This document shows, piece after piece, positions 28,803 to 38,661 of a stretch of 64,000 bases of DNA. The notes under the pieces are model-generated. The model saw nothing but the letters and a program-made list of their open reading frames with translations, ran no database searches and was not told the origin of the DNA. A program made the translations under genes and the position numbers. The stretch lies in contig CAWKCO010000012.1 of assembly GCA_963848175.1 (NCBI GenBank), positions 186,001 to 250,000 on the forward strand. The letters are read 5' to 3'. Position 1 is the stretch's first letter. Each line of letters begins with the position of its first letter. This DNA is from JAMZMI01 sp963848175 (GTDB taxonomy: Bacteria; Bacteroidota; Bacteroidia; Cytophagales; Cyclobacteriaceae).

Positions 28803-29941
28803 ATGAAAAACTTACTTTTCGTTTGCGTTATTTTAACATTACTAGGTAGCTGCACTGAAACTAAATATAACAATGCACTAGATGCAGCACTCCAATCAGA
28901 CAATCCTAAGATCAAGGCGGTTATGGACAGTCTCGATCAGTTTGAATTGCAGATCAAATACACACAAATAGATCAATCAGGCGATAGCTTAGTGCTCACC
29001 GATTTTGACTTTCAAACTGATACTAAGAAATATTTCTACCCAGCAAGTTCGGTTAAGTTTCCTGTGGCTGTTTTGGCAATGGAAAAACTCAACAAAGAGG
29101 GGAAATATACGATTGATACCAAGTTTCAGAATAGAAGGCGACACGCTTATTACTACTGTTAGAGATGAAGTAAGAAAGCTTTTTGCAGTAAGCGACAATG
29201 AAGCATACAATCGTTTGTTTGAGTTCTTGGGGCAGGATCAGATTAATGCTGCATTGAATAGCAAAAGGAGTGGAGCCTGTACGTATATCTCACCGTGTAT
29301 CTATTCCTAATTCTGGTAATGTCGTAACCAATAGAATCATTGTCATAGATGAGTCAGGAATGGAAACCGTTTTAGACTCGATAGTAAGTGATACTTTGCA
29401 GGCTTTGAAAGTGGATGGTATCATCAAGGGCGTTGGGTATACTGTTGGTGATTCGCTCATTAATGAGCCTTTTTCATTCGAATTGAAAAACTATTATCCA
29501 GTTGCTTCTCAGCATGCCGTGTTGAAGCGTGTGATTTTTCCTGAATTGTTTGAGGCGAGTGAGCGATTTGATATTTCGGATGAACAAAGAAGCTATTTAC
29601 TTGAAGCCATGAGCACTTTGCCTGCAAAAGCTGGTTATGATCCCGCAGAATATAGAGATGGGTACAGTAAATTTTTGATGTACGGAGATACCAATGAGGC
29701 CATCCCGGAAAACATCAAAATATACAACAAGATAGGTCAAGCTTATGGCACGCTTACCGATTGTGCCTATATCACGGATGAATCCAATGGTATAGCATTT
29801 ATGATTACAGCTACACTGCTCGTAAATGAGAATGAAATTTTCAATGATGGTAACTACGAATACCGCACGGTAGGATTGCCATTTCTTGCGGCACTTGGTC
29901 AAGAGATATATGCTTGGGAGCTAGCGAATAAAAAGAAGTAG
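28803..29941 (+). CDS. Class A beta-lactamase-like serine hydrolase lipoprotein, two frameshifts
   Basis: Lipobox LLGSCTE after a short signal. SxxK motif is SSVK (82-85) in YPASSVKFPVAV, an SDN motif appears in FAVSDNEAYN, and the third box is KIGQAYG in place of KTG/KSG. The frame changes near 29125 and 29262. Corrected length about 380 residues, longer than soluble class A lactamases (about 290). The relatives I know are Bacteroidota serine hydrolases whose activity is often esterase or peptidase rather than resistance. Ending a peptidoglycan catabolic series, it could be a carboxypeptidase on muropeptides. The hydrolytic machinery is clear; substrate is not. Confidence 0.82.
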
Positions 29942-29949
29942 AAGTTAAT

Positions 29950-29982
29950 CCATCCGCTTAATGATATTCATCAAGCGGATGG
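29950..29982. terminator. Hairpin between convergent genes (possible bidirectional terminator)
   Basis: A perfect 10 bp stem (CCATCCGCTT with AAGCGGATGG, 13-base loop) fills the 47-base gap between the converging serine hydrolase and YfiT-like genes. There is no strong T-run on either side, so termination is inferred from position and stem strength. Confidence 0.55.
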
Positions 29983-29988
29983 ACTTTC

Positions 29989-30522
29989 TCAATACTTTTC
30001 CTTTGTCTCCTTTGCGTTTTTCACATGCTGCAAATGGTGTCTTCCGTGCCAAGAGTAGAGGTAGAGTGTTTGTCCCAAGTTGAAAATGCGATTGTGCCCT
30101 GGATGCAAATACGTTTTTTTGAGTTCTTCTTCAGAGAGATTTTCTAGAAGCCTTACCCACCTTTTATGAAGGTTTTCCAACAATTCCAGAGACCATTCAA
30201 TGGGGCTGTGCATGTCTGGTAGTAGCGCCCACAGGGCTTCTTCATAGGTTTTTATTGTTGGGACATTCTCCGTTAGCGCCAGTTTGAAACGCATTTGGCT
30301 GTTGATATGGCTATCTGCACAATGGTGAACCACTTGGCGGATGCACCATCCTTCGGGGCGGTATTTCCATTCCAGTTCCTCTGCTGACAAACCCTGCACT
30401 TCAGCTTTCAGTAGGTCGGGAAAAGCAGCAATATCGGCAATCCATTTTTTCACATCTTCTGAAGTGTAGGTGTCAGGAAAATCCAATTTTCCTATCGGGT
30501 ATTTGAGTGTTTCTATGTCCAT
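29989..30522 (-). CDS. YfiT-type bacillithiol transferase / DinB-like metalloprotein
   Basis: 177 residues of the DinB/YfiT four-helix fold. The metal-binding histidines are visible in VVHHCADSHINS (about 65-76) and WHGRHHLQH near the C-terminus, and the start LKYPIGKLDFP is typical of YfiT. Characterised relatives are nickel- or zinc-dependent S-transferases using bacillithiol, a thiol found in Bacteroidota as well as Firmicutes. Stand-alone gene, convergent with the serine hydrolase. Confidence 0.85.
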   Translation of the reverse strand: MDIETLKYPIGKLDFPDTYTSEDVKKWIADIAAFPDLLKAEVQGLSAEELEWKYRPEGWCIRQVVHHCADSHINSQMRFKLALTENVPTIKTYEEALWALLPDMHSPIEWSLELLENLHKRWVRLLENLSEEELKKTYLHPGHNRIFNLGQTLYLYSWHGRHHLQHVKNAKETKEKY

Positions 30523-30625
30523 CGCTATTTTGCAATTGTGAGTACTGAGCCTAAAGTAATTAAACTTTCGAGAATTATTTGCCAGCCTTCTTTTGAATTT
30601 CCAGAGGATAATTTTAAGTATTGTT

Positions 30626-31111
30626 TTATCGTATTAAATAAGATGAATTATCCATTATCATATATTTCTTCAATCGACTTTTAGCTTGAATCCTTACTTT
30701 GTTTTTAAGAAAAGGCGTCCAGCCAAGCAATAGACCAGTGAAGCCTAGTGCCATTCTTGACCATCTCCAAAAATCGAATTGATCTACGTGTTGTATGATT
30801 TTACCTCCTTCGAATCGAAACTTGGCATTTATGATATTATGAACTGTTCGCTTATCTTTTCCAAACAAGTATTTGGCGTGCCAAATAGCTTCGCCTGAGT
30901 TTTCGTTTTCATGCACAATCTCAAAAGTAATGTCAAGGTCAGACCCTCCACTTTTTAGCAGCATTGTCCACATGGCTCTTACTTCTTCGGCGCTCAACAC
31001 TCCAAACGCTGGGTCTTGGAAGGTTGCTTTTTCGCTATACAATGCTGTCATTGATGCTGCATCCTTCCGTTGAAATGCCTGATAAAATTCCTCGATGATT
31101 GAATGTGCCAT
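30626..31111 (-). CDS. NTF2-like (SnoaL-fold) protein
   Basis: 161 residues. The N-terminal 115 residues fit the NTF2/SnoaL-like fold (FYQAFQRKDAASMTALYSE, ATFQDPAFG, IIQHVDQFDFWRW), normally a small-molecule binding or isomerase-type barrel. The C-terminal 45 residues add a short hydrophobic segment (LGFTGLLLGWTPFL) and a basic tail, which may attach it to the membrane. No clear reaction can be assigned. It lies 34 bases downstream of the copper ATPase 3' end on the same strand side and 103 bases from the YfiT-like gene. Confidence 0.75.
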   Translation of the reverse strand: MAHSIIEEFYQAFQRKDAASMTALYSEKATFQDPAFGVLSAEEVRAMWTMLLKSGGSDLDITFEIVHENENSGEAIWHAKYLFGKDKRTVHNIINAKFRFEGGKIIQHVDQFDFWRWSRMALGFTGLLLGWTPFLKNKVRIQAKSRLKKYMIMDNSSYLIR

Positions 31112-31145
31112 GATTAAAGATACGCATCTTCAATTGAATTTGGTC

Positions 31146-33366
31146 TTAGGTTTTGGTGGTCTTAAGTCTCAAGCTGTTCAATACTACCGAGACGGAACTC
31201 ATAGCCATGGCCGCCCCAGCCAGCATAGGATTCAGCATAAATCCATTGATCGGGTAGAGGAGACCTGCAGCTATGGGTATTCCCACCACATTGTAAATGA
31301 ACGCCCAAAAGAGGTTTTGCTTAATCGTACGCATCGTTTGTTTGGACAAGAGGATGGCTTCACTGACTTTACTCAGGTCGGAGGACGCTATGGTCATATT
31401 GGCCACATCCATGGCGATTTCTGCACCATGTCCCATGGCGATGCTCACATTGGCAGTAGCTAGTGCCTGACTGTCGTTTACGCCATCACCAATCATGGCC
31501 ACTTGTTTGCCTTGAGATTGCAATTTTTTGATATATGTTGCTTTGTCCTGTGGCATCATGCTCGCTTCGTAAGTTGAGATACCCACAAGTTTAGCAACCG
31601 ATGCAGCAGTATTTGCATGGTCTCCAGTGAGCATAATGGTTTCAATCCCCTGATCGTTTAGTTTTTTGATGGCTTCTGCACTTGACTCCTTGAGCTCATC
31701 TGCAATGCCCATCGCGGCGATAATGTTTTTTCGGTCAAAGAAATAAATGACCGTCTCACCTTCATTTTTCCAGCCAGAAATAGTGGAATTGAAGCTCATC
31801 GGTAATATTCACTTTCATATCGTCAACGAGCTTTTTGTTTCCAATAAAGTAGTTTTTGCTGTCCACGGTTGCCATCAATCCTTTTCCAGGCAGATTGGTA
31901 AAGCTTTGAATGGCTGGTTTTTCATAGTTTCGAAATTCCGAAAGATGCTTTGATATAGCATTCGCCAAAGGGTGCTCGCTGCGTGACTCTAGCTCCAGAA
32001 GAAGTGCTCTCAGAATTTTGTCATCATCAGACCAAAATTCATTGATCACCTTCGGCTTACCCTTGGTAATCGTACCAGTTTTATCCAAAATCACTACATC
32101 GATCTTGTGTGCCAGTTCTAAACTTTCAGCATCTTTTATCAGAATGCCATTTTCTGCACCCTTTCCTACACCCACCATGATGGCAGTAGGAGTAGCCAAT
32201 CCGAGTGCACAAGGGCAGGCAATCACCAGTACTGAAACCATAGCCAGTAGACCGTGTGTAAAACCATTTTCCCCTCCAAAATAGACCCACAATCCTAAGG
32301 TGATAAAAGCAATGGCCAGAACCGTGGGTACAAAGATGGCGGCTATGCGATCCACCAGCTTTTGAATCTGAGCCTTGCTACCTTGTGCATCTTGCACCAT
32401 TTTGATCATTTGATTCAAAAAGGTTTGTTCGCCTACACGTTCGGCTTGCATGGTCAGGCTACTTTGTTGGTTGATCGTACCAGAAGTCAGCGCATCACCC
32501 TTTTGTTTTTCCACGGGTATGGGCTCACCTGTCACAGTGCTTTCATCCACAAACGAGTTTCCATCTGTCACTTTACCGTCCACAGGTATTTTTTGTCCGG
32601 GCTTGATGAGGATAAGGTCTCCTACGATTACCTCCGTGATTGGCTTTAAGCTGCTGTTTCCATTGCTGTCTAGGATATAGACTTCTTTTGGCTGTAGCCC
32701 AATGAGCTTTTTGATGGCTGACGATGTTTGTGACTTGGCACGCTCTTCTAGCCATTTTCCTATCAAAACAAAGAAAACGATCACCGCAGCAGCCTCGAAA
32801 TACACATGAGCCTCCAGCCCTTTAGATTCGAAAAAATGAGGGTTGAACAAATTGAACAAGCTGAAGAAATAGGCGATAGAAGTGCTTAAAGCCACGAGTG
32901 TGTCCATATTGGCCATACCATGACGCAACTGTCGGAATGCGCCGATAAAGAACTGCCTACCAAAGTAAAATACCACAGGTGTTGCCAGAATTGCGGTTAT
33001 TTCATTGGAATACGCTACCCCATGAATGATCATTGACAAAAAGATGATTGGAATAGCCAAAACCCCAGCCCAAATCATATTCCTTGTGAGCTTTTTCAAC
33101 GCGTGTGATTGTTCTTTTTCTACCTCTTTGTTTCGCTCATTTTCATCTTCGGTGATGATAATGTCATAACCGATAGCCTGCAAAGCCTTTTTTAGTTGAT
33201 GCGGACGTACTTCGGATGGATTTAATTGGACATTCACCGATTTCGTAGCAAAGTTGACCGCCGCTTGAGAAACTCCCGAGAGGCTTTTGAGCGTGCTCTC
33301 CACACTCACGGCGCAACTCACGCAGGACATGCCTAATACGGGGTAAGATTTGATTGATTCTTCCAT
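31146..33366 (-). CDS. Cu(I)-translocating P1B-type ATPase (CopA-like), one frameshift
   Basis: Corrected length about 740 residues. An N-terminal heavy-metal-associated domain has GMSCVSC; about eight membrane segments follow, with the CPC metal site in VIACPCALG, phosphorylation motif DKTGT, SEHP loop, and GDGVND hinge. The C-terminal membrane residues YN (FIYNVVGIP) and MSSVSV match Cu(I) exporters (P1B-1). The frame changes near 31784, between ITDELQF and NSTISGWKNEG. It pumps copper out of the cytoplasm at the cost of ATP. No adjacent chaperone or CueR/CopY-type regulator was seen. Confidence 0.92.
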
Positions 33367-33390
33367 TTGGATTTTGTAACGGCTAATAAC

Positions 33391-34083
33391 TTACAAAAAT
33401 TCCTTTCTGAGCATAGCGGCAACTTTAGCTACACCAGTACTGGCCGGCTCTTCTATGATAGTCAGGTTTTGGGCGCTCAAACCTTCTGGTATTTTTGGGT
33501 CTATCAGGTATTTGGGAATTGCTCTGGGGGCATATTGTAGTAGTCCTGCCGCAGGATAGACTAGGAGCGAAGTGCCCACCACCATAAAAACATCCGCATC
33601 CAGCGTCTCTGCGATGGCCACTTCCATCATAGGTACCATCTCGCCAAACCAGACAATATGTGGTCGAAGCTGAGAACCTTTTTCACATTTCTGCCCTTCC
33701 TTAAGCTCCCATCCGTCAAGGTCATATATCAGGTTTTTATCAAGTGAACTGCGTACTTTGAATAACTCACCGTGAAGGTGAATCACTTTGCTACTTCCGG
33801 CTTTTTCATGAAGATTATCTACGTTTTGAGTAACTATCGTTACCTCAAAATCTTTTTCTAAATCGGCCAAAGCGAGGTGTCCTGCATTGGGTTTTGCTGC
33901 CAAGGCCTGGTTTCTTCTTTGATTGTAAAAATCCAATACCAATGGACGGTTTTTTCTCCAACCCTCAGGGGTAGCCACTGCGGTCACGTCGTGCCCTTCC
34001 CACAATCCGTTGGAATCTCTAAAAGTATTGATGCCGCTCTCCGCGCTGATGCCCGCGCCTGTGAGGATGGTGATTTTTTTCAT
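33391..34083 (-). CDS. Sir2-family NAD-dependent protein deacylase (sirtuin)
   Basis: 230 residues from MKKITILTGAGISAESG, the NAD-binding start of the family; an upstream in-frame start at 34098 adds five residues. Catalytic signature TQNVDNLHEKAG with His in VIHLHGE is present, as is GTSLLVYPAAG. A YNQR motif (Tyr and Arg three apart) resembles the SIRT5/CobB class III pair that favours succinyl or other acidic acyl groups. Only one of the usual four zinc cysteines (QKCEKG) is present. It starts 25 bases beyond the ATPase start, same strand, so co-transcription with the ATPase is likely. Confidence 0.92.
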   Translation of the reverse strand: MKKITILTGAGISAESGINTFRDSNGLWEGHDVTAVATPEGWRKNRPLVLDFYNQRRNQALAAKPNAGHLALADLEKDFEVTIVTQNVDNLHEKAGSSKVIHLHGELFKVRSSLDKNLIYDLDGWELKEGQKCEKGSQLRPHIVWFGEMVPMMEVAIAETLDADVFMVVGTSLLVYPAAGLLQYAPRAIPKYLIDPKIPEGLSAQNLTIIEEPASTGVAKVAAMLRKEFL

Positions 34084-34110
34084 TTTCAAAAATACCACAG
34101 TCTAGAAATA

Positions 34111-34138
34111 GAAAATCCCCTAGCTAGAGGGGATTTTC
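34111..34138 (-). terminator. Rho-independent terminator of the small membrane protein gene
   Basis: A perfect 11 bp stem (GAAAATCCCCT with AGGGGATTTTC, 6-base loop) lies 27 bases past the 3' end of the minus-strand gene at 34165. On the minus strand it leads into a T-rich run. Confidence 0.8.
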
Positions 34139-34164
34139 TGATTTCGCAAATTTTAAGTACTGAC

Positions 34165-34485
34165 TTACAGTAGTAAAATAAGTAAAAGGATAATAATAAT
34201 TGCACCTCCTATTGATATTGAGATGCGATTGTCAAGCCCCATTTCTTTTTCTATGGCTTTGATTTCTTTTTTAAGCTCTTTCTTTTCAGCTCTCTCCATT
34301 GAAGAAAAATCCAGTTTTTCTATTTCCTGGAGTCTTTCTTCTAGTACTTCTATTCTAGCCTGAATTTCTTCTTCAGATTTTGATTCAAAATTCTCTTTTG
34401 TCAGGGGGTCTGTACTACCCAACGAAGATGCGAATGTTGAGAAACTAATAAGCCCAATAAGGATAAATGATAAGATTTTTTTCAT
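34165..34485 (-). CDS. Small exported protein with coiled coil and C-terminal membrane anchor
   Basis: 106 residues: a signal peptide (MKKILSFILIGLISFSTFAS), a highly charged heptad-like coiled coil (about 28-85, ARIEVLEERLQEIEKL, KKELKKEIKAIEKEMGL) and a C-terminal hydrophobic helix made almost entirely of Ile and Leu. No family recognised. Such proteins are frequent small hypotheticals in Bacteroidota. It has its own terminator and a 281-base AT-rich upstream region shared with the divergent sensor kinase gene. Confidence 0.78.
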   Translation of the reverse strand: MKKILSFILIGLISFSTFASSLGSTDPLTKENFESKSEEEIQARIEVLEERLQEIEKLDFSSMERAEKKELKKEIKAIEKEMGLDNRISISIGGAIIIILLLILLL

Positions 34486-34766
34486 AATTAATAGTTTTTG
34501 TTTGAATGATCAGTTTGATCAAACGGAAGGAACTCTTGCGAGTTTTAAAGAATTGAGTTAAATACCGCTCTTCATCGTCAAATTCTTAATCATGAACCTA
34601 AACATTATGTTTTTGATAATGCACTGGATGGAGAGGATCATATTAGGGAGTCACAAAATGACCAAATTATGGCTCTAGAAAAATCTCCTTGCTATAGAAC
34701 ACTGGTAATTGTTATGTATAATGTGTATAACTAATTAGATTTGAGCTAGTTCTAGTATAAAACAGA

Positions 34767-37700
34767 ATGTCTTTGGCATACATGAAAATCTTTCCATCTC
34801 ACATTTACTTATATCAGAACTCAATATTATGCAATTCTCTAGTTCTTGTTTTCTGCATTTTTGTGGTTTCATGCTCAAAGCCATCAAAACCTCAAAGGCC
34901 GGAAGGTTATCAAACCTTCACAATCGATTCTTTGCCGTTTACGATTGTGAAAGATTCAGATTTGGAACAAATAACACCTGGAAAAGGTGGCGTTCCATTG
35001 CCAAACAAGCATAAGCTAGGTAAGCCCAAAGCCTTTTCTATCAATAGTCGGGAATCGAATGTCCATTCACCAATTAGAATCAATGTCACCAAACCGAAAG
35101 TTAATAGACCGGGTAGTGGTCATTATAGTTTACCTCAGAAAATAGCCGCAGTTGGAGTACAGGTAGACGTAGGTAGGCCTGAACGAGTAGTTGCTAAAGA
35201 CCCGTATGTACGAGATAAAAACCCTCAGAATTTTGCTTCATATGGAAAACATCAAGGTTTAAAGCAAAGTACCGTACAAGCAATGATTAAAGATCAATTT
35301 GGAAACATTTGGCTATGTACAAATGGTGGTGTTACAAAATATGATGGAAAATATTTTACCCATTATACTGATAAAGAAGGTCTTGCAAGTAATCTTGTTT
35401 TTACTGTACTAGAAGATCGGGATGGTATTATTTGGTTTGGAACGTATGCAGGAGTTTCAAGATATGATGGCCGGTACTTTACTAATTATACAACAACTGG
35501 AGGCCTTGGCAACAATATAATCCATGACATCTTGCAAGATAAGGTTGGAAATCTCTGGTTTGCCACTGAGGGCGGAATTACGCAATTTGATGGTAATTTT
35601 TTCACAAATTATAGTCGTGAAAATGGCCTTCCAAGTAACCTAATAAGGACTTTAATGGAAGATCATATCGGAAATATCTGGGTAGGAACGGATGGTGGTG
35701 GTCTTTGTAAGTTCGACGGCAGTACATTTGATATTTATTCGAAAGACAATGGACTCTCGTCTGATAATGTTTATAAGATCATAGAAGATCAAAACCATCA
35801 TCTTTGGCTGGCTACTTACGGAGGTGGGCTAAATCATTTTGATGGTGAATATTTTACCCATTACAAAGTTGAACAAGGCCTTCCCAATAATGAGGTTTGG
35901 ACCGTATTTCAAGATCACGACGGGATCATATGGTTAGGACTTTGGGCGGGTGGAGTTGTAAGGTTTGATGGTAAAACATTCAAACACTACACTATTGATG
36001 ATGGCTTGGCTAGTGAGAGTATTCTGGCTATAATGTACGATACTAATGATGGTTTCTGGTTTGGTTCGGAAGGGGGCGGTGTGATGAAATATGAAGGAAA
36101 GCTGTTTACTCACATGATGAAAGATCAAGGCTTGTCACACAACAATATATGGGATATTCATATTGATACTTTGGGATACGCATGGCTTGGCAGTGATGAT
36201 AAGTTGAATAAAATGGAAAATGATTCCATCTACCAATACAGTGTGGAGCAAGGGCTTTCGAATGATATTGTTTTGTCCATTTCTGAGGATGAGGATAATA
36301 ACCTATTGTTGGGTACCTATGGAGGTGGTGTTGATATTTTGAAGGGAGATAGTATCACTCATTTTAAGGTGCAAAACGGGTTGTCTAGCAATTATATTAA
36401 AGTGATTTTACCAGACAGCAGAGGCAATCACTGGTTAGGCACTTTTGGAGGTGGTGTCATGCGCTACGACGGACAATCTTTTACCCATTTTCGGAAAAGT
36501 CATGGCCTTCTGAGCGAATATATTAGGTCAATTACGGAGGATCAAAGTGGTAATCTTTGGCTTGGAACTTACTCGGGTATTTCCATATTTGATGGTGATC
36601 GCTTTTTTTCAATTACCGAAGACCAAGGTATGTTTAATAGTTCTATCTGGTCAATTACAACTGACAAAAATGGTAATATTTGGTTTGGTACAAATGGTGC
36701 TGGTTTAGGTGTGATTTATAAACCAGAAGGAGGATTTTCATTGAATTCTTACCCATGGAAAATGACCTTGTTTACTGAGGAAGATGGTTTGATTGGTAAC
36801 AATGTTTTTTGTGTATATTTTGACAGCAAAGGAGCACTTTATGTAGGCACTAGGTTTGGGTTAAGCATCATGAACCCTACTGTCTTAGACCAACTTTTAG
36901 AAGGAAAAGATCAGTCCATACGAATAGAAAATTTGTTCGAGAGTTACACTTATGAAGATGGTTTTTTAGGCTTTGGAGTGAACGGAGGAAGAACCATTCA
37001 AGAAATGCCCAATGGCAAGGTCTTGATTGGCGCCAATGACCGTATGACTATTTTTCACCCAAATGCTTTTAATGGGGATAGTTTTCCACCAAACCCTCAA
37101 TTAATTGATATTGAGATTTATAATGATTTCATACCGTGGAAAGATTTGATTTCACTAGATAAAAAAACATCAGAAGACATATCGCGAGATACCAGCATCA
37201 CTTTACGAAACGGAATGATTCTACATGACTTTAAGTTGGAATCCATTAGTCCGTGGTACGATATCCCATTAGGGCTTAGTTTGGCTCACGACAATAACTT
37301 CGTCCGTTTCCAATTCCTTGGTGTAACTCAGGAGAAACCTAAAAAGGTTAAATACCAATATTATTTGGACGGGCTAGATGCTGGATATAGTGCAGAAACT
37401 GCGGCTACATCGGCATCATATAGCAATCTCGAACCAGGAGATTATACATTTAAGTTTAAGGCACGAAATAGTCATGGCATTTGGTCTGAAGAATATAGCT
37501 ACCCTTTCGAGATACGTGCTCCTTGGTGGCAATGGCTGTCTTTTAGAATCGTAGTTGGTATTTTACTCCTACTCATTTTTTATCGGCTTTATAGATATCG
37601 AATGTCTTCTCTTAGAGCGCAAAAAAGGCTGCTTGAAAAACTAGTAGAAGAGAAGACAGAAGAAGTGCAGGTGCAAAACAAGGAGCTCAAGTTGGCTTTG

Positions 37701-38408
37701 CAACACCTTAAGAATACACAAAGCCAATTGGTGGAATCTGATAAGATGGCATCCTTAGGTGTACTTACTGCGGGTGTGGCACATGAAATTAACAACCCAT
37801 TGAATTTTATTCAAGGAGGATATATCGGCTTAGAAAATCACTTTAATGGTAAAAATCCTCTTATCTTGGACGACATCCAATTGATGTTAAAAGGTATTAA
37901 AACTGGCGTAGATCGAGCTACGCTGATTGTAAGAAGCCTGAATCAGTTTAGTAGAGATAATGATACCTATGATGAGGAATGTGATATACATGTGATTCTG
38001 GGAGATTGTATCGCTATTTTGCACAGTCAATGCGCAGATCGAATTGAAGTTATTACGGTTTATGCTAATGAAAAATTGATTGTCAAAGGAAATGTTGGAA
38101 AATTGCATCAAGTTTTTCTAAATCTTATTGGTAACGCGATTCACTCTATAGAAAATGAAGGAACAGTGAGGCTCACGACCAAGTTATCGTCGGGCAAGGT
38201 GAATGTAGAAATCTCTGACAATGGAAGCGGCATATCAGAAGAAAACCTGGAAAAAATTACTGAGCCATTTTTCACTACCAAAGACCCAGGCAAGGGTACA
38301 GGTTTGGGATTGTCAATCTCCTACACTATTCTGAAAGCGCATAATGCTACGATGGTTTTTGATTCTGAAGTGGGTAGAGGGACTAGAGTGGTGGTTGCTT
38401 TTAAGTAA
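34767..38408 (+). CDS. Propeller-type sensor histidine kinase (Reg_prop, Y_Y_Y, HisKA, HATPase)
   Basis: 1213 residues, intact. The ATG at 34767 and one at 34782 are both possible. A hydrophobic leader ending FVVSCSK resembles a lipobox. Thirteen Reg_prop repeats of about 41 residues (pattern GL..N.I..I..D..GN.W.GT..G...YDG..F) fill residues about 165-720, enough for two propellers. Then a Y_Y_Y domain (about 835-920), one membrane helix (WLSFRIVVGILLLLIFY), a coiled coil, HisKA with phosphoacceptor His in GVAHEINNP, and HATPase with N box NLIGNAIHS, DNGSGI and GTGLGLS. There is no receiver or AraC domain, so it is not a full hybrid regulator. It should sense an extracellular ligand; no response regulator gene is adjacent. 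Confidence 0.93.
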   Translation: MSLAYMKIFPSHIYLYQNSILCNSLVLVFCIFVVSCSKPSKPQRPEGYQTFTIDSLPFTIVKDSDLEQITPGKGGVPLPNKHKLGKPKAFSINSRESNVHSPIRINVTKPKVNRPGSGHYSLPQKIAAVGVQVDVGRPERVVAKDPYVRDKNPQNFASYGKHQGLKQSTVQAMIKDQFGNIWLCTNGGVTKYDGKYFTHYTDKEGLASNLVFTVLEDRDGIIWFGTYAGVSRYDGRYFTNYTTTGGLGNNIIHDILQDKVGNLWFATEGGITQFDGNFFTNYSRENGLPSNLIRTLMEDHIGNIWVGTDGGGLCKFDGSTFDIYSKDNGLSSDNVYKIIEDQNHHLWLATYGGGLNHFDGEYFTHYKVEQGLPNNEVWTVFQDHDGIIWLGLWAGGVVRFDGKTFKHYTIDDGLASESILAIMYDTNDGFWFGSEGGGVMKYEGKLFTHMMKDQGLSHNNIWDIHIDTLGYAWLGSDDKLNKMENDSIYQYSVEQGLSNDIVLSISEDEDNNLLLGTYGGGVDILKGDSITHFKVQNGLSSNYIKVILPDSRGNHWLGTFGGGVMRYDGQSFTHFRKSHGLLSEYIRSITEDQSGNLWLGTYSGISIFDGDRFFSITEDQGMFNSSIWSITTDKNGNIWFGTNGAGLGVIYKPEGGFSLNSYPWKMTLFTEEDGLIGNNVFCVYFDSKGALYVGTRFGLSIMNPTVLDQLLEGKDQSIRIENLFESYTYEDGFLGFGVNGGRTIQEMPNGKVLIGANDRMTIFHPNAFNGDSFPPNPQLIDIEIYNDFIPWKDLISLDKKTSEDISRDTSITLRNGMILHDFKLESISPWYDIPLGLSLAHDNNFVRFQFLGVTQEKPKKVKYQYYLDGLDAGYSAETAATSASYSNLEPGDYTFKFKARNSHGIWSEEYSYPFEIRAPWWQWLSFRIVVGILLLLIFYRLYRYRMSSLRAQKRLLEKLVEEKTEEVQVQNKELKLALQHLKNTQSQLVESDKMASLGVLTAGVAHEINNPLNFIQGGYIGLENHFNGKNPLILDDIQLMLKGIKTGVDRATLIVRSLNQFSRDNDTYDEECDIHVILGDCIAILHSQCADRIEVITVYANEKLIVKGNVGKLHQVFLNLIGNAIHSIENEGTVRLTTKLSSGKVNVEISDNGSGISEENLEKITEPFFTTKDPGKGTGLGLSISYTILKAHNATMVFDSEVGRGTRVVVAFK

Positions 38409-38424
38409 ATGAGTGATCTGTATA

Positions 38425-38451
38425 GAAAATTCTTTCGGAATTTTTCTATTG
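38425..38451 (+). terminator. Probable terminator after the sensor kinase
   Basis: A near-perfect AT-rich hairpin (TAGAAAATTC with GAATTTTTCTA, TTCG-containing loop, one bulged base) starts 16 bases after the stop codon. Its 3' arm is T-rich. Confidence 0.5.
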
Positions 38452-38661
38452 ACAGAAACTTGATGGATTATTAGACAGAGTTCAATTTATACTATCTAGT
38501 ATATCACAAATAACGATTGATAAAGAGCTGGTGTAATAACTTTCTGCTAACATAAAAGTTTTATTCGAGATGAATTGGTCACGATAAAATAAAAATGAAA
38601 GTCTTGGTAATTATGGATAAAAAATTAACTTTGATTCTTTATCTAACTTAATTTTTTTCAA

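Noticed and set aside
30626..31111. NTF2-like protein as a limonene-epoxide hydrolase or ketosteroid isomerase
   Set aside because: The fold fits but I cannot identify the catalytic residues needed for either call.
35258..36890. Regular repeated DNA pattern that might suggest a tandem repeat array or CRISPR
   Set aside because: The repeats are protein-level Reg_prop blades within one open frame, about 123 bases apart and divergent in DNA.
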